Positions 44,797-54,110 of a stretch of 64,000 bases of DNA are shown here, in pieces. A program made the position numbers and the translations under genes. Position 1 is the first letter of the stretch; each line of letters starts with the position of its first letter. Origin of the DNA: Deltaproteobacteria bacterium GWB2_55_19 (GTDB taxonomy: Bacteria > Desulfobacterota > GWC2-55-46); NCBI GenBank assembly GCA_001797465.1, contig MGPQ01000004.1:1-64000 (forward strand). Reading direction: 5' to 3'. Below the pieces are notes generated by a model. The model saw only the letters and a list, made by a program, of their open reading frames with translations, ran no database searches and had not been told where the DNA came from.

Positions 44797-45354
44797 ATGG
44801 CTGACGCTGAAAGCAAAAAAGGGAAGGAAGGCGAGGAGCACGCGCCCCCGCCCAAGAAAAAGTCCAAGCTCCTTCTGATAGGCATCGTCGCGGTGGTCGT
44901 TCTGGGGATCGGGGCAGGCGGGTTCTTCTTCATGAAGTCCAAATCCTCTCCAGAGAAGGCGCATGGCGCTGAGGAAGCTACCGCGGCCGAGGGGGCGGGC
45001 CACGGCGAGGCGGAGGGGGGGCACGGAGGCGAGGCAAAGGCGGAGGGCGCTCAGTCGACCATATTCAACCTCGACCCGTTCATAGTGAACCTCCAGGACA
45101 ACTCCGGCACGAGGTACCTGAAGTTGACCGTCAACCTCGATCTCTCGTCCCCCACTGCGCAGGCTGAGATCACCTCGCAGACGACGCAGATAAGGGATTC
45201 CCTCATTATACTTCTGAGCTCCAAGAGCTACACGGACATAGGGACGGTCGAGGGCAAGTACCAGATGAGGGACGAGATAGTGGCGAGGGTCAACCAGTTC
45301 CTAACCAAGAGCAAGGTGAAGACGGCGTACTTCACCGAGTTCGTCATACAATAG
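44797..45354 (+). CDS. fliL: Flagellar basal-body associated protein FliL
   Basis: The 185-residue protein has a charged start, one transmembrane helix (LLLIGIVAVVVLGIGAGGFFF), a Gly/Ala/His/Glu-rich linker (residues 55-85) and a periplasmic domain (FNLDPFIVNLQDNSGTRYLK, LSSKSYTDIGTVEGKYQMRD) typical of FliL. FliL surrounds stator units and supports torque. AAGGAGG lies five bases before the ATG. Confidence 0.94.
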   Translation: MADAESKKGKEGEEHAPPPKKKSKLLLIGIVAVVVLGIGAGGFFFMKSKSSPEKAHGAEEATAAEGAGHGEAEGGHGGEAKAEGAQSTIFNLDPFIVNLQDNSGTRYLKLTVNLDLSSPTAQAEITSQTTQIRDSLIILLSSKSYTDIGTVEGKYQMRDEIVARVNQFLTKSKVKTAYFTEFVIQ

Positions 45355-45365
45355 GCGGGAATAAA

Positions 45366-46364
45366 ATGGCGGAACAGATACTTTCACAGGTCGAAGTAGA
45401 CGCCCTATTAAAGGGGCTGTCGAACGGAGACATAAAGACCGAGGCTGAGGCCCACGACGACGCCTCGGAATCATCCGTCAGGCCCTATGACTTCTCCAGC
45501 CAGGAGAGGACCGTAAGGGGCAAGATGCCGGCCCTCGACATGATAAACGAGAAGTTCTGCAGGTCGGTCCGCGGCCCGATATTCAACCTCCTCCGTAAAA
45601 GCGTAGACGTCGCCCCTGAGGGCGTAAAGACGATGAAGTACGAGGACTTCCTCAGGAACCTCCAGGTCCCGTCGTCGCTGAACGTTTTCCAGATGTCGTC
45701 GTTAAGGGGCCAGGGCGTGCTCGTAATAGACCCGAACCTCGTCTTCGTCATAGTAGACAGCTACTTCGGCGGCGACGGAAGGTTCCACACGAGGATAGAG
45801 GGCAGGGACTTCACAAACGTCGAGCAGTCGGTCATAAGGAAGGTAGCCGAGGTCATCTTCCACGAGATGGGCGAGATATGGAGGCCTGTCCACCATGTGG
45901 AGTTCAAGCCGGTCAGGTCCGAGATGAACCCCCAGTTCGTGAACATCGTCGGGAACATCGAGCAGGTGGTGGTATCTACCTTCAGGGTGGAGATAGAGTC
46001 CCAGCAGAACCGCTTCCTTTTCTGCATGCCGTTTTCTTCCATAGAGCCGATAAGGGAGAAGCTCTACGGGGGACAGAGGGTGGACGCGGTCGAGATCGAC
46101 AAAAGCTGGTCGCAGAACCTGATGAGGCGGTTCGGGTCGATAGAGCTGTCCATCTCCGGCGAGATGGGGAGGGCGAAGATAATGGTCTCCGAGCTCCTTA
46201 ACCTCAAGGTAGGCGACATAATCCAGCTTGACAGGAAGGCGAGGGACCCGCTCAGGGTGTACATAGAGGGGGCGCCCAAGCTCATTGCAAAGCCCGGCGT
46301 CATGGACAACAACTACGCTTTAAAGATAATGGAACCTATCCACGAAAGGGGGCAGGAGATATGA
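45366..46364 (+). CDS. fliM: Flagellar motor switch protein FliM
   Basis: The 332-residue protein has the N-terminal CheY-P binding motif region LSQVEVDALLKGL, the middle domain (FCRSVRGPIFNLLRKSVDV, GVLVIDPNLVFVIVDSYFGG) and a C-terminal SpoA domain. It forms the C-ring with FliG and FliN. It overlaps fliN by four bases. CheY and CheZ encoded at 58 kb act through this protein. Confidence 0.96.
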   Translation: MAEQILSQVEVDALLKGLSNGDIKTEAEAHDDASESSVRPYDFSSQERTVRGKMPALDMINEKFCRSVRGPIFNLLRKSVDVAPEGVKTMKYEDFLRNLQVPSSLNVFQMSSLRGQGVLVIDPNLVFVIVDSYFGGDGRFHTRIEGRDFTNVEQSVIRKVAEVIFHEMGEIWRPVHHVEFKPVRSEMNPQFVNIVGNIEQVVVSTFRVEIESQQNRFLFCMPFSSIEPIREKLYGGQRVDAVEIDKSWSQNLMRRFGSIELSISGEMGRAKIMVSELLNLKVGDIIQLDRKARDPLRVYIEGAPKLIAKPGVMDNNYALKIMEPIHERGQEI

Positions 46365-46786
46365 CGAACGAGCAGGAGACAGGCGCGACTTTGGACGACC
46401 AGTGGGGCGCGGCATTCGCGGAGCAGGCGCCGCCGCCGGAGCCTTCGAAGCAGAATGAGACCTCGAAGAAGGAAGACGCCAGGCCGGCTAACTTCGGCTC
46501 GCTTAAGCAGGAGTCGAACGGGACGGTCACGAACCTCGACATGATACTCGACATACCCGTCACACTCTCCGTGGAGATGGGCAGGACCAGGATAATGGTA
46601 AAGGACCTCCTCCAGCTCGGCCAGGGCGCAGTCGTGGAGCTTGAAAAGCTTGCCGGAGAGCCGATGGAGATACTCGTAAACGGCAGGCTCGTCGCTCGCG
46701 GCGAGGCCGTCGTGATAAACGAGAAGTTCGGGATAAAGCTCACCGACATCGCAAGCCCCTCTGAAAGGATAAGCAAGCTCAGATGA
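46361..46786 (+). CDS. fliN: Flagellar motor switch protein FliN
   Basis: The 141-residue protein has a disordered acidic N-terminal extension of about 55 residues and a C-terminal SpoA domain (MILDIPVTLSVEMGRTRIMV, VVELEKLAGEPMEILVNGRL, KFGIKLTDI). It lies in the C-ring and docks FliH. It overlaps fliM and fliO by four bases each. Confidence 0.95.
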   Translation: MTNEQETGATLDDQWGAAFAEQAPPPEPSKQNETSKKEDARPANFGSLKQESNGTVTNLDMILDIPVTLSVEMGRTRIMVKDLLQLGQGAVVELEKLAGEPMEILVNGRLVARGEAVVINEKFGIKLTDIASPSERISKLR

Positions 46787-47124
46787 CAGGCTCGTACGCA
46801 TACCTCCTCGTGAAGGCGGTCCTGACGCTCGTCTTCGTCCTCGGCCTCCTCGGGGTCTCGCTCTACGCCCTCAAGTGGTATATGGCGAAGGGCGGAAAGA
46901 CCTCCTCCAGGGGACCGTCCCCCGTGAAGGTACTCTTCACAGCGGTCCTCGGCCAGAAGAAGAACCTTGCGATAGTCGAGGTGGCGGGCGAGGTGATAGT
47001 CTTAGGCATTACGCCGAACGCGATAAGTTTTTTGACTAAAATAGAGAAGAACGAGACGATTGAGGAGCTCAAGAAAGGCAACGGCAGGCGCGGGCTCCTC
47101 GGTCTCTTTCAGGGCGGGTTTTAG
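46783..47124 (+). CDS. fliO: Flagellar biosynthetic protein FliO
   Basis: The 113-residue protein has one N-terminal transmembrane helix (LLVKAVLTLVFVLGLLGVSLYAL) and a small cytoplasmic part (KKNLAIVEVAGEVIVLGITP). FliO assists FliP ring assembly and is poorly conserved, so the call depends on its position between fliN and fliP as well as on this layout. Confidence 0.88.
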   Translation: MTGSYAYLLVKAVLTLVFVLGLLGVSLYALKWYMAKGGKTSSRGPSPVKVLFTAVLGQKKNLAIVEVAGEVIVLGITPNAISFLTKIEKNETIEELKKGNGRRGLLGLFQGGF

Positions 47125-47125
47125 C

Positions 47126-47896
47126 ATGAAGAGGAATATTATTGGAAGGGCATCGCTTATAACGGCCGTCGCGGCAACGGCGCTCGTCGCCCCGTCTCTC
47201 TCTTTCGGCGCGGACGCGCTCTCGCTCCCGAACGTAAGCCTCTCTCTCGGAGGAGCGTCGAGCCCCCAGGGGCTCGCCACGGCCATACAGATAATTCTCC
47301 TCATGACGGTCCTTACGCTCGCCCCGGCGATCCTCCTCCTTATGACCTCGTTTACGAGGATAGTCATAGTATTTTCAATACTCAGGCAGGCCATCGGGGT
47401 GCAGCAGGCGCCGCCGAACCAGGTCGTAATAGGGCTCTCGCTCTTCCTTACATTTTTCATAATGTCGCCGGCCTTCAATACGATAAACCAGAGGGCCCTG
47501 AAGCCTTACATGGAAGGCGCGATAAACCAGGAGCTGGCGCTCAATAACGCGCTCGCGCCGCTCCGCGAGTTCATGCTCCGGAACACGAGGGAAAAGGACC
47601 TCGACCTCTTCATAAAGCTCTCCAAGTCCCCGGCGCCGCATACAAAGGCCGACATCCCGACACTCGCCCTTATCCCGGCCTTTGTGACAAGCGAATTAAA
47701 GACCGCGTTCCAGATCGGGTTCCTCATATATCTGCCGTTCCTCGTGATAGACATGGTGGTAGCGAGCGTCCTCATGTCCATGGGCATGATGATGCTCCCG
47801 CCTGTAATGATCTCTCTGCCTTTTAAACTAATGCTTTTCGTGCTCGTGGACGGCTGGTACCTGCTCGTCGGGTCGCTTGTCCAGAGCTTCAGTTAG
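47126..47896 (+). CDS. fliP: Flagellar export gate protein FliP
   Basis: The 256-residue protein has a cleavable signal (KRNIIGRASLITAVAATAL), and FliP signatures LLMTSFTRIVIVFSILRQAI, QQAPPNQVVIGLSLFLTFF and FQIGFLIYLPFLVIDMVVAS. ATG 47126 directly follows the fliO stop; a longer frame upstream lies inside fliO. FliP with FliQ and FliR forms the export gate. Confidence 0.96.
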   Translation: MKRNIIGRASLITAVAATALVAPSLSFGADALSLPNVSLSLGGASSPQGLATAIQIILLMTVLTLAPAILLLMTSFTRIVIVFSILRQAIGVQQAPPNQVVIGLSLFLTFFIMSPAFNTINQRALKPYMEGAINQELALNNALAPLREFMLRNTREKDLDLFIKLSKSPAPHTKADIPTLALIPAFVTSELKTAFQIGFLIYLPFLVIDMVVASVLMSMGMMMLPPVMISLPFKLMLFVLVDGWYLLVGSLVQSFS

Positions 47897-47909
47897 AAAG
47901 GACGCGCCG

Positions 47910-48182
47910 ATGACGCCGGAGTTCGTGACAAGCATAGGCAAGGAAACGATAGAGGTGATCCTCATGGTCTCGGCCCCGGTCCTCATAGCGGGCATGGCCG
48001 TCGGGCTCGCGGTCTCGATATTCCAGGCCGTTACGCAGATACAGGAGATGACGCTTACGTTCGTCCCGAAGATAATAGTGGTCTTTGTCGTCCTCCTCGC
48101 GCTCTCACCGTGGATGATGGAGATAATGATCAATTTCACTCAGAAGATATTCACCGAAATCCCGCTCTACGCGAGAGGCTGA
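47910..48182 (+). CDS. fliQ: Flagellar export gate protein FliQ
   Basis: The 90-residue protein has two membrane helices and the FliQ pattern TPEFVTSIGKETIEVILMVS and FQAVTQIQEMTLTFVPKI. ATG 47910 follows AGAAAGGA by seven bases. The stop overlaps the fliR start as TGATG. Confidence 0.96.
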   Translation: MTPEFVTSIGKETIEVILMVSAPVLIAGMAVGLAVSIFQAVTQIQEMTLTFVPKIIVVFVVLLALSPWMMEIMINFTQKIFTEIPLYARG

Positions 48183-48952
48183 TGGAATTCACCCAGTACA
48201 TACTCCAGAACTCGCCGACATTCCTCTTCGTCCTTACGAGAACCACGGCGATAATATTCGGCGCCCCGATATTCGGCGCCTTCAACGTGCCGATGCAGGT
48301 AAAACTCGCGCTCTCCTTTCTCATAGCCCTCATCCTCGCGCCGATGACGCCGTTCGTCCCGATGCCGGAGACGATGACCGGGCTTGTCGTAAGCATGGGC
48401 GGCGAGATACTCATAGGCGCGTTCATAGGGCTCGCGATCAAGTTCGTCTTCACCGGTGTCGAGTTCGCGGGGCAGATCGCCTCCTTCCAGATGGGCATCG
48501 GCATGGCGAGCGCCTACGACCCAATAAACAGCGCGCAGATTACGGTCCTCGGCAAGATGATGTCGATACTTTCGCTACTCATATTCTTGAGCGTCAACGG
48601 CCACCTGATGGTGATAATGGCCCTTAAGAAGTCCTTTGACGCGATACCGCCATACGGGTTCCACCTCTCCGGCGAACTCATGGAGAGCTTCATCGTCTTC
48701 TCAAGGGAGGTCTTCATACTCGCCGTGAAGTTTTCGGCGCCGGTAGTCGCCATCCTCGTCTTCGTAAACGTCGCCTTAGGCATAATGGCGCGGACGGTCC
48801 CCCAGCTCAATATGTTCGCCATAGGGTTTGCGATAACCATCACGGTAGGCTTCATAATGCTCGCGCTTTCGCTTCCGGTCTTCGAGACGGCGCTCATTTC
48901 CGTCTACGACAGGATGTGGCAGGGCGTATTCAACCTCATAAGGGTGATGTAA
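48182..48952 (+). CDS. fliR: Flagellar export gate protein FliR
   Basis: The 256-residue membrane protein (MEFTQYILQNSPTFLFVLTR) shows FliR signatures RTTAIIFGAPIFGAFNVPMQ and FAGQIASFQMGIGMASAYDP. ATG 48182 shares bases with the fliQ stop. FlhB follows after one base. Confidence 0.95.
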   Translation: MEFTQYILQNSPTFLFVLTRTTAIIFGAPIFGAFNVPMQVKLALSFLIALILAPMTPFVPMPETMTGLVVSMGGEILIGAFIGLAIKFVFTGVEFAGQIASFQMGIGMASAYDPINSAQITVLGKMMSILSLLIFLSVNGHLMVIMALKKSFDAIPPYGFHLSGELMESFIVFSREVFILAVKFSAPVVAILVFVNVALGIMARTVPQLNMFAIGFAITITVGFIMLALSLPVFETALISVYDRMWQGVFNLIRVM

Positions 48953-48953
48953 C

Positions 48954-50027
48954 ATGGCCGAGGGCGATTCCCAGGAACGTACAGAACAAGCGTCATCGCG
49001 AAAGCGCGATCAGGCGCGCGAAGACGGGAGCTTCGCAACATCAAAAGAGCTCTCCACCTTTCTCATGATAGCCGGCTCGACGGCGGTGCTGTATTTCTCG
49101 GCGGTATGGATGTACACAGGGCTCGCTGACCTGATGAAGGGCTCCTTTAAGCTCCTTATGAAGGGCGAGCTTACGGTAAAAGAGGTCTCGGGGCTCTTCA
49201 GCATGGTCTCCTACAAGTTCTTCGTCATAATACTCCCGGCGCTCGCAATACCGATCTTCGGGGCGCTCTCTTACATTCTCCAGAACGGGTTCGCGCTGAC
49301 GACGAAGCCCATATCCCCGGACTTTTCAAAGCTCGACCCGCTCTCCGGCGCCAAGAAGATTTTTTCCACGCAGTCCCTTGTCGAGCTCGCCAAGTCGATA
49401 GTGAAGATAAGCGTCATCGGGTTCGTAGTATATAAGGCGGTGGCGCTCGAGTGGCAAACGATGCCGTTCCTCATAGATGCCGACGTGTTTTCGGTACTCT
49501 CGTTCGTAGGCTCCATGACCTTCAAGATAATGATGAAGACCCTCTGGGTGCTCGCCCTCATCGCGATAGTCGATTACGCCTTCCAGAGGTGGAGCTTCGA
49601 GAAGGGCCTCATGATGTCGAAAGAAGAGCTGAAGGAAGAGATGAAAGAGACCGAAGGCGACCCGATTGTGAAGGCGCGCATCAGGTCTATACAGAGGGAG
49701 CTCTCAAGGAAGCGCATGATGGCCGAGGTGCCGAAGGCCGACGTAGTGGTCACGAACCCGACCCACATCGCCGTAGCCATCAAATACGACAAAGAGAAGG
49801 CGAACGCCCCGATAGTCGTCGCAAAGGGCGCGGACCTGATAGCGGAAAAGATAAGGGAAGTGGCGAGGAAGCACGGGGTCCCGATAGTGGAGAACAAGCC
49901 GCTCGCAAGGACGCTCTTCAAGGCGGTTGATATCGGCAAGCAGATACCCGCCGACCTTTACAGGGCGGTAGCAGAGATACTCGCGTACGTATACAGGCTG
50001 AAAAACAGGGCGCGCAGAGGGCAGTAA
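48954..50027 (+). CDS. flhB: Flagellar export switch protein FlhB
   Basis: The 357-residue protein starts DSQERTEQASSRKRDQARED, has four membrane helices and a cytoplasmic domain with the autocleavage motif NPTH (268-271) followed by IAVAIKYD. FlhB switches export from rod/hook to filament substrates after self-cleavage. The ATG is two bases after the fliR stop region. Confidence 0.97.
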   Translation: MAEGDSQERTEQASSRKRDQAREDGSFATSKELSTFLMIAGSTAVLYFSAVWMYTGLADLMKGSFKLLMKGELTVKEVSGLFSMVSYKFFVIILPALAIPIFGALSYILQNGFALTTKPISPDFSKLDPLSGAKKIFSTQSLVELAKSIVKISVIGFVVYKAVALEWQTMPFLIDADVFSVLSFVGSMTFKIMMKTLWVLALIAIVDYAFQRWSFEKGLMMSKEELKEEMKETEGDPIVKARIRSIQRELSRKRMMAEVPKADVVVTNPTHIAVAIKYDKEKANAPIVVAKGADLIAEKIREVARKHGVPIVENKPLARTLFKAVDIGKQIPADLYRAVAEILAYVYRLKNRARRGQ

Positions 50028-50046
50028 TCAAGGGAGAGGTCTGTAA

Positions 50047-52122
50047 ATGGCAAGCGTACTGGAATCATTGTCTAAATACAAAAAAGGCACCGAGCTCATA
50101 GTGCCGCTCGGGATTGTGGGTATTCTCTTCGTCATGATACTCCCGCTCCCGTCGCTCGCGCTCGACCTCCTCCTTACGTTCAACATAACGGTTGCGATAA
50201 TCATCCTGCTTGTGGCGGTCTATATAGAGAAGCCGCTGGATTTCTCCACCTTCCCGATACTGCTCCTTATTACGACGCTCTTCAGGCTCTCGCTTAACGT
50301 CGCATCGACCCGGCTCATACTCCTCCACGGGGCCGAAGGGCCCTCAGCCGCCGGAGAGGTCATAAAGTCATTCGGAAACTTCGTCGTCGGCGGCAACTAC
50401 GCCGTAGGGTTCGTCGTCTTCGCCATACTCGTCATCATCAACTTCATGGTCATAACCAAGGGCGCCGGGCGCATAGCCGAGGTCGCGGCGAGGTTCACCC
50501 TCGACGCCATGCCCGGCAAGCAGATGGCCATAGACGCGGACCTTAACGCCGGCCTCATAGGCGACGAGGAGGCGAGGAAGAGGAGGAAGACGGTCGCGCT
50601 TGAGGCCGACTTCTACGGCGCCATGGACGGCGCCTCCAAGTTCGTCCGCGGGGACGCCGTGGCGGGCATACTCATAACTATCATAAACATAGTGGGAGGG
50701 CTCGTCATAGGGGTCCTCCAGCAGGGGCTCCCGGTAGGCGAGGCCGCCCGCGTCTATACGCTCCTGACCGTCGGCGACGGCCTCGTCGCGCAGATACCGG
50801 CGCTCATAATATCGACCGCCGCCGGCCTCGTCGTCTCGAACGTCAATACCGAGTCGGGCTTGAGCGAATCCATAGGCAAGCAGTTCATAATGCACCCGAA
50901 ACCGATATTCATAACCTCAGGGATACTCTTCATCTTCGGGCTCATCCCGGGCCTGCCCCACGTCGCGTTCTTCGTCATCGCCGCGGCGACCGCCGGCGTC
51001 GGCTACATCGTCACCAAGGGCGCGGCCGAGCGCAAGGAGACGGAGGCGAAGGCGAAGGAAGCCCCGAAGGCGGCGCCGAAGAAAGACGCGATCGAGGAGA
51101 TACCGCTCATCGACACCCTCGGCCTCGAAGTAGGTTACAGGCTCATCCCGCTCGTGGATTCCTCAGAAGGCGGCGAGCTCCTTGAGAGGATAAAGGCCAT
51201 AAGGAGACAGTTCGCCGAGGAGATGGGCGTGGGCGTCCAGGCCGTACATATAAAGGACAACCTCCAGCTCAAACCCTCCGAGTACGTCTTCATTGTAAAG
51301 GGCGTAGAGGTTGCGCGTGGAGAGCTCCTGATAGGGCATTCCCTCGCGATAGACCCGGGCAACGCGCAGGGCGGCCTCGACGGCGTACCGACGACAGACC
51401 CCGCCTTTGGCCTGCCGTCCCTCTGGGTACAGGACTCGCAACAGGAGAAGGCCCAGGTCCTCGGCTACACCGTCGTAAACCACTCGGCTATAATGGCGAC
51501 CCACATAACCGAGATAATAAAGGCCCACGCGCACGAGATACTCGGCAGGCAGGAGGCGCAGGTGCTACTCGACAAGGTTTCGAAGTCCCACCCCAAGGTC
51601 GTAGAAGAGCTCGTGCCGGGTCTGCTCTCCCTCGGAGCGGTGCAGAAGGTCCTCCAGAACCTCCTTAAGGAGAGGGTATCCATACGCGACCTCCAGACGA
51701 TACTGGAGACGCTCGCAGACTACGCGCCGATAACCAAGGACACGGACCTCTTGACCGAGTATGTGAGGATGAACCTCGCCAGGCAGATATCGAAGACGCA
51801 TCAGTCCCACGACCTCGTGATACAGGCGATAACGCTCAACCACGACATCGAGGAGACAATAGCAAAGGCGGTCCATGAGACCCCGCAGGGGTCGTTCCTT
51901 ACGATAGAGCCGTCCATCGCGCAGAGGATACTCACGAGGCTCCGGGAGTCGCTCGAGGAGGTCATGGCAAAGGGGCACCAGCCGGTTTTGCTCGCCTCCC
52001 ACCAGACGAGGCGGTTCGTAAGGAAGCTGACTGAGCGGTCCTTCCCGGCCATAGCGGTCCTTTCTCACAACGAGATATCAAATAATGTCAAGGTCCAGAC
52101 ACTAAAGGTAGTGAGGTTGTGA
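50047..52122 (+). CDS. flhA: Flagellar export gate protein FlhA
   Basis: The 691-residue protein has about eight N-terminal helices, the FHIPEP region (RFTLDAMPGKQMAIDADLNA), and a C-terminal cytoplasmic domain from about residue 330 that forms the nonameric ring. It is the main gate component that uses proton motive force. It adjoins flhF by one base. Confidence 0.97.
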   Translation: MASVLESLSKYKKGTELIVPLGIVGILFVMILPLPSLALDLLLTFNITVAIIILLVAVYIEKPLDFSTFPILLLITTLFRLSLNVASTRLILLHGAEGPSAAGEVIKSFGNFVVGGNYAVGFVVFAILVIINFMVITKGAGRIAEVAARFTLDAMPGKQMAIDADLNAGLIGDEEARKRRKTVALEADFYGAMDGASKFVRGDAVAGILITIINIVGGLVIGVLQQGLPVGEAARVYTLLTVGDGLVAQIPALIISTAAGLVVSNVNTESGLSESIGKQFIMHPKPIFITSGILFIFGLIPGLPHVAFFVIAAATAGVGYIVTKGAAERKETEAKAKEAPKAAPKKDAIEEIPLIDTLGLEVGYRLIPLVDSSEGGELLERIKAIRRQFAEEMGVGVQAVHIKDNLQLKPSEYVFIVKGVEVARGELLIGHSLAIDPGNAQGGLDGVPTTDPAFGLPSLWVQDSQQEKAQVLGYTVVNHSAIMATHITEIIKAHAHEILGRQEAQVLLDKVSKSHPKVVEELVPGLLSLGAVQKVLQNLLKERVSIRDLQTILETLADYAPITKDTDLLTEYVRMNLARQISKTHQSHDLVIQAITLNHDIEETIAKAVHETPQGSFLTIEPSIAQRILTRLRESLEEVMAKGHQPVLLASHQTRRFVRKLTERSFPAIAVLSHNEISNNVKVQTLKVVRL

Positions 52123-52123
52123 C

Positions 52124-53218
52124 ATGCATATAAAGAGGTTCACGGGACCAAGCGTAAAGGATGCGCTCCGGCAGATAAAGGCCGAGTTCGGCGGCAACGC
52201 CCTCATCCTCAGCACTAAAAAGTTGAGCCAGGTCCTCCATGAGGTCGTCGCGGCCATAGACCATGACCTTGTCGAGGAGGCGGTAATAAGCCTCGACGCC
52301 CCGGTCTCTGCGCCAGCCCAGGCAAGCCCGTCTGGCGGCAAGGGCGGCGACGGCGGCAAGGGGCGCGGCCTGGACGCGGTAAAGAGCGAGATAACGGAGC
52401 TGAAGGACCTCTGTCTCAAGATGCTCTCCGAGGCAGGGAACCCTGTCTCCAGCTTATATTCGAAGCTCTCTTCCGAATTCGCCGCGAACGGGGTGGACAA
52501 AAGGCTCGTTGACAGGCTACTCCTCAGCGCCTTTAATGGAGTGGGCAGGAAAGAGGCCGTAGACGCCTCCTTCATGAGGTCGGAGTTAAAGGCGAAGTTG
52601 TTGGGCAATATTACCGTAGTGGACCCGCTCTCCGGGAAGGGTGTCGTCGCCTTTGTCGGCCCTCCGGGCGTGGGAAAGACCACGACTATCGCGAAACTCG
52701 CGGCGATACACGCGCTTAAAAAGAAGAGGAGGCTCGCGCTCGTATCCTGCGACACATACAGGATAGCCGCGGCCGAACAGATGAAACTCTACGGCAAGCT
52801 CATCGGCGTGCCGACCGAGGTCGCAAAGGACGCCAAAGAGCTCGCCGCGTGCCTTAGGATGCACCGGGACAAGGACCTCGTCCTCATCGACACCGCCGGG
52901 CGGAGCGTCAAGAGCAGGGAGCACATGGGAGAGCTCGCGGGGATATCGAGGATATCGCCACACATAAGGTTCAACCTCGTGCTCGGGGCCGACACCAGGG
53001 ACGAGTCGCTCTACGACTGCGTAAAGGGATACGCCTCGATGCCGGTGGACGCGCTCACCTTTACGAAGGTGGACATGAGCCGCGTCTACGGGCCGATACT
53101 GAACACCATGGTGCTAGCTAAAAAGCCCGTCTCATACCTCGCCGGAGGCCAGAGGGTCCCCGAGGACATCGAGACCGCTACCAGGGAGAGGCTCGTAAAC
53201 TTTTTCATGCAGAATTAA
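52124..53218 (+). CDS. flhF: Polar flagellum placement GTPase FlhF
   Basis: The 364-residue SRP-type GTPase has an N-terminal B domain (HIKRFTGPSVKDALRQIKAE), a glycine-rich linker (residues 65-82), an N domain and a G domain with P-loop GPPGVGKTT (179-187), DTYRIAAAEQ, DTAGRS and TFTKVD. FlhF places flagella at the cell pole, so a polar flagellum is predicted. flhG follows. Confidence 0.95.
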   Translation: MHIKRFTGPSVKDALRQIKAEFGGNALILSTKKLSQVLHEVVAAIDHDLVEEAVISLDAPVSAPAQASPSGGKGGDGGKGRGLDAVKSEITELKDLCLKMLSEAGNPVSSLYSKLSSEFAANGVDKRLVDRLLLSAFNGVGRKEAVDASFMRSELKAKLLGNITVVDPLSGKGVVAFVGPPGVGKTTTIAKLAAIHALKKKRRLALVSCDTYRIAAAEQMKLYGKLIGVPTEVAKDAKELAACLRMHRDKDLVLIDTAGRSVKSREHMGELAGISRISPHIRFNLVLGADTRDESLYDCVKGYASMPVDALTFTKVDMSRVYGPILNTMVLAKKPVSYLAGGQRVPEDIETATRERLVNFFMQN

Positions 53219-53229
53219 GGAGACATGTA

Positions 53230-54096
53230 ATGGATCAGGCTGTGACATTGAGGGCGATGGCAGAGAAAGGGGCGTTGATGGAAGATGCGGTATCCACGCG
53301 TGTAATAGCCGTAAGCAGCGGCAAGGGAGGGGTCGGAAAGACCAACTCCGTCGTTAACCTGGCCGTTGCGTTCTCGAGGATGGGGAAAAGGGTCCTTCTC
53401 CTGGACGCCGACATGGGGCTCGGAAATCTCGACGTGCTCCTGGGGCTCGCGCCCAAATACAACATGGGGCACCTCCTCCGGGGTGAAAAGACCATGGACG
53501 AGGTGATAGTGCGCGGCCCGGCCGGGATAATGATACTCCCGGCGAGTTCGGGCGTGCAGGAGCTTACCAACCTGTCCCCCGAGGAGAGGCTTTCATTGTC
53601 GTGCCACTTGGAGAGCCTCCAGCACGAGATAGACATTATGATAATAGACACCGGCGCCGGTATTTCGAGCAACGTCCTCTTCTTCAACATGGCGGCGCAG
53701 GAGATAGTCGTAGTCGTCACCCCGGAGCCGACCTCCATCACCGACGCCTATGCCCTCATGAAGGTCCTCCTCCGGAAGCACGGCGAGAGGCGCTTTAAGC
53801 TCCTCGTGAACACGGTAAAATCAGAGAAAGAGGCGATAGAGGTCTACAAGAAGATAAGCCTCGCGGCTGAGAGGTTCCTGAACATCTCGGTAGATTACCT
53901 CGGCTTCGTCCTCCACGACGAGAACGTGCCCAGGTCCGTCGTCCAGCAGAAGGCGGTCATGGAGCTTTATCCGGAATCCAAGGCGTCGCTCTGCTACAAG
54001 GAAATAGCCGGGGCCATATGCGAGACCCCGGCAAAGCCGTCCATAAAAGGCGGGCTCCAGTTCTTCTGGAGACAGATGCTTAGCAGAAATATCTAA
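53230..54096 (+). CDS. flhG: Flagellar number regulator FlhG (FleN/YlxH, MinD-like)
   Basis: The 288-residue MinD-like ATPase has the deviant Walker A SSGKGGVGKTN (near residue 30), LLLDADMGLGNLDVLLGL and IIDTGAGISSNVLF. The N-terminal RAMAEKG stretch resembles the DQA-type activation helix of FleN. It limits flagellar number with FlhF and in some species inhibits the FleQ/FlrA-type activator, here at 31.7 kb (inference). Confidence 0.94.
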   Translation: MDQAVTLRAMAEKGALMEDAVSTRVIAVSSGKGGVGKTNSVVNLAVAFSRMGKRVLLLDADMGLGNLDVLLGLAPKYNMGHLLRGEKTMDEVIVRGPAGIMILPASSGVQELTNLSPEERLSLSCHLESLQHEIDIMIIDTGAGISSNVLFFNMAAQEIVVVVTPEPTSITDAYALMKVLLRKHGERRFKLLVNTVKSEKEAIEVYKKISLAAERFLNISVDYLGFVLHDENVPRSVVQQKAVMELYPESKASLCYKEIAGAICETPAKPSIKGGLQFFWRQMLSRNI

Positions 54097-54110
54097 TTGA
54101 GGATGGACAG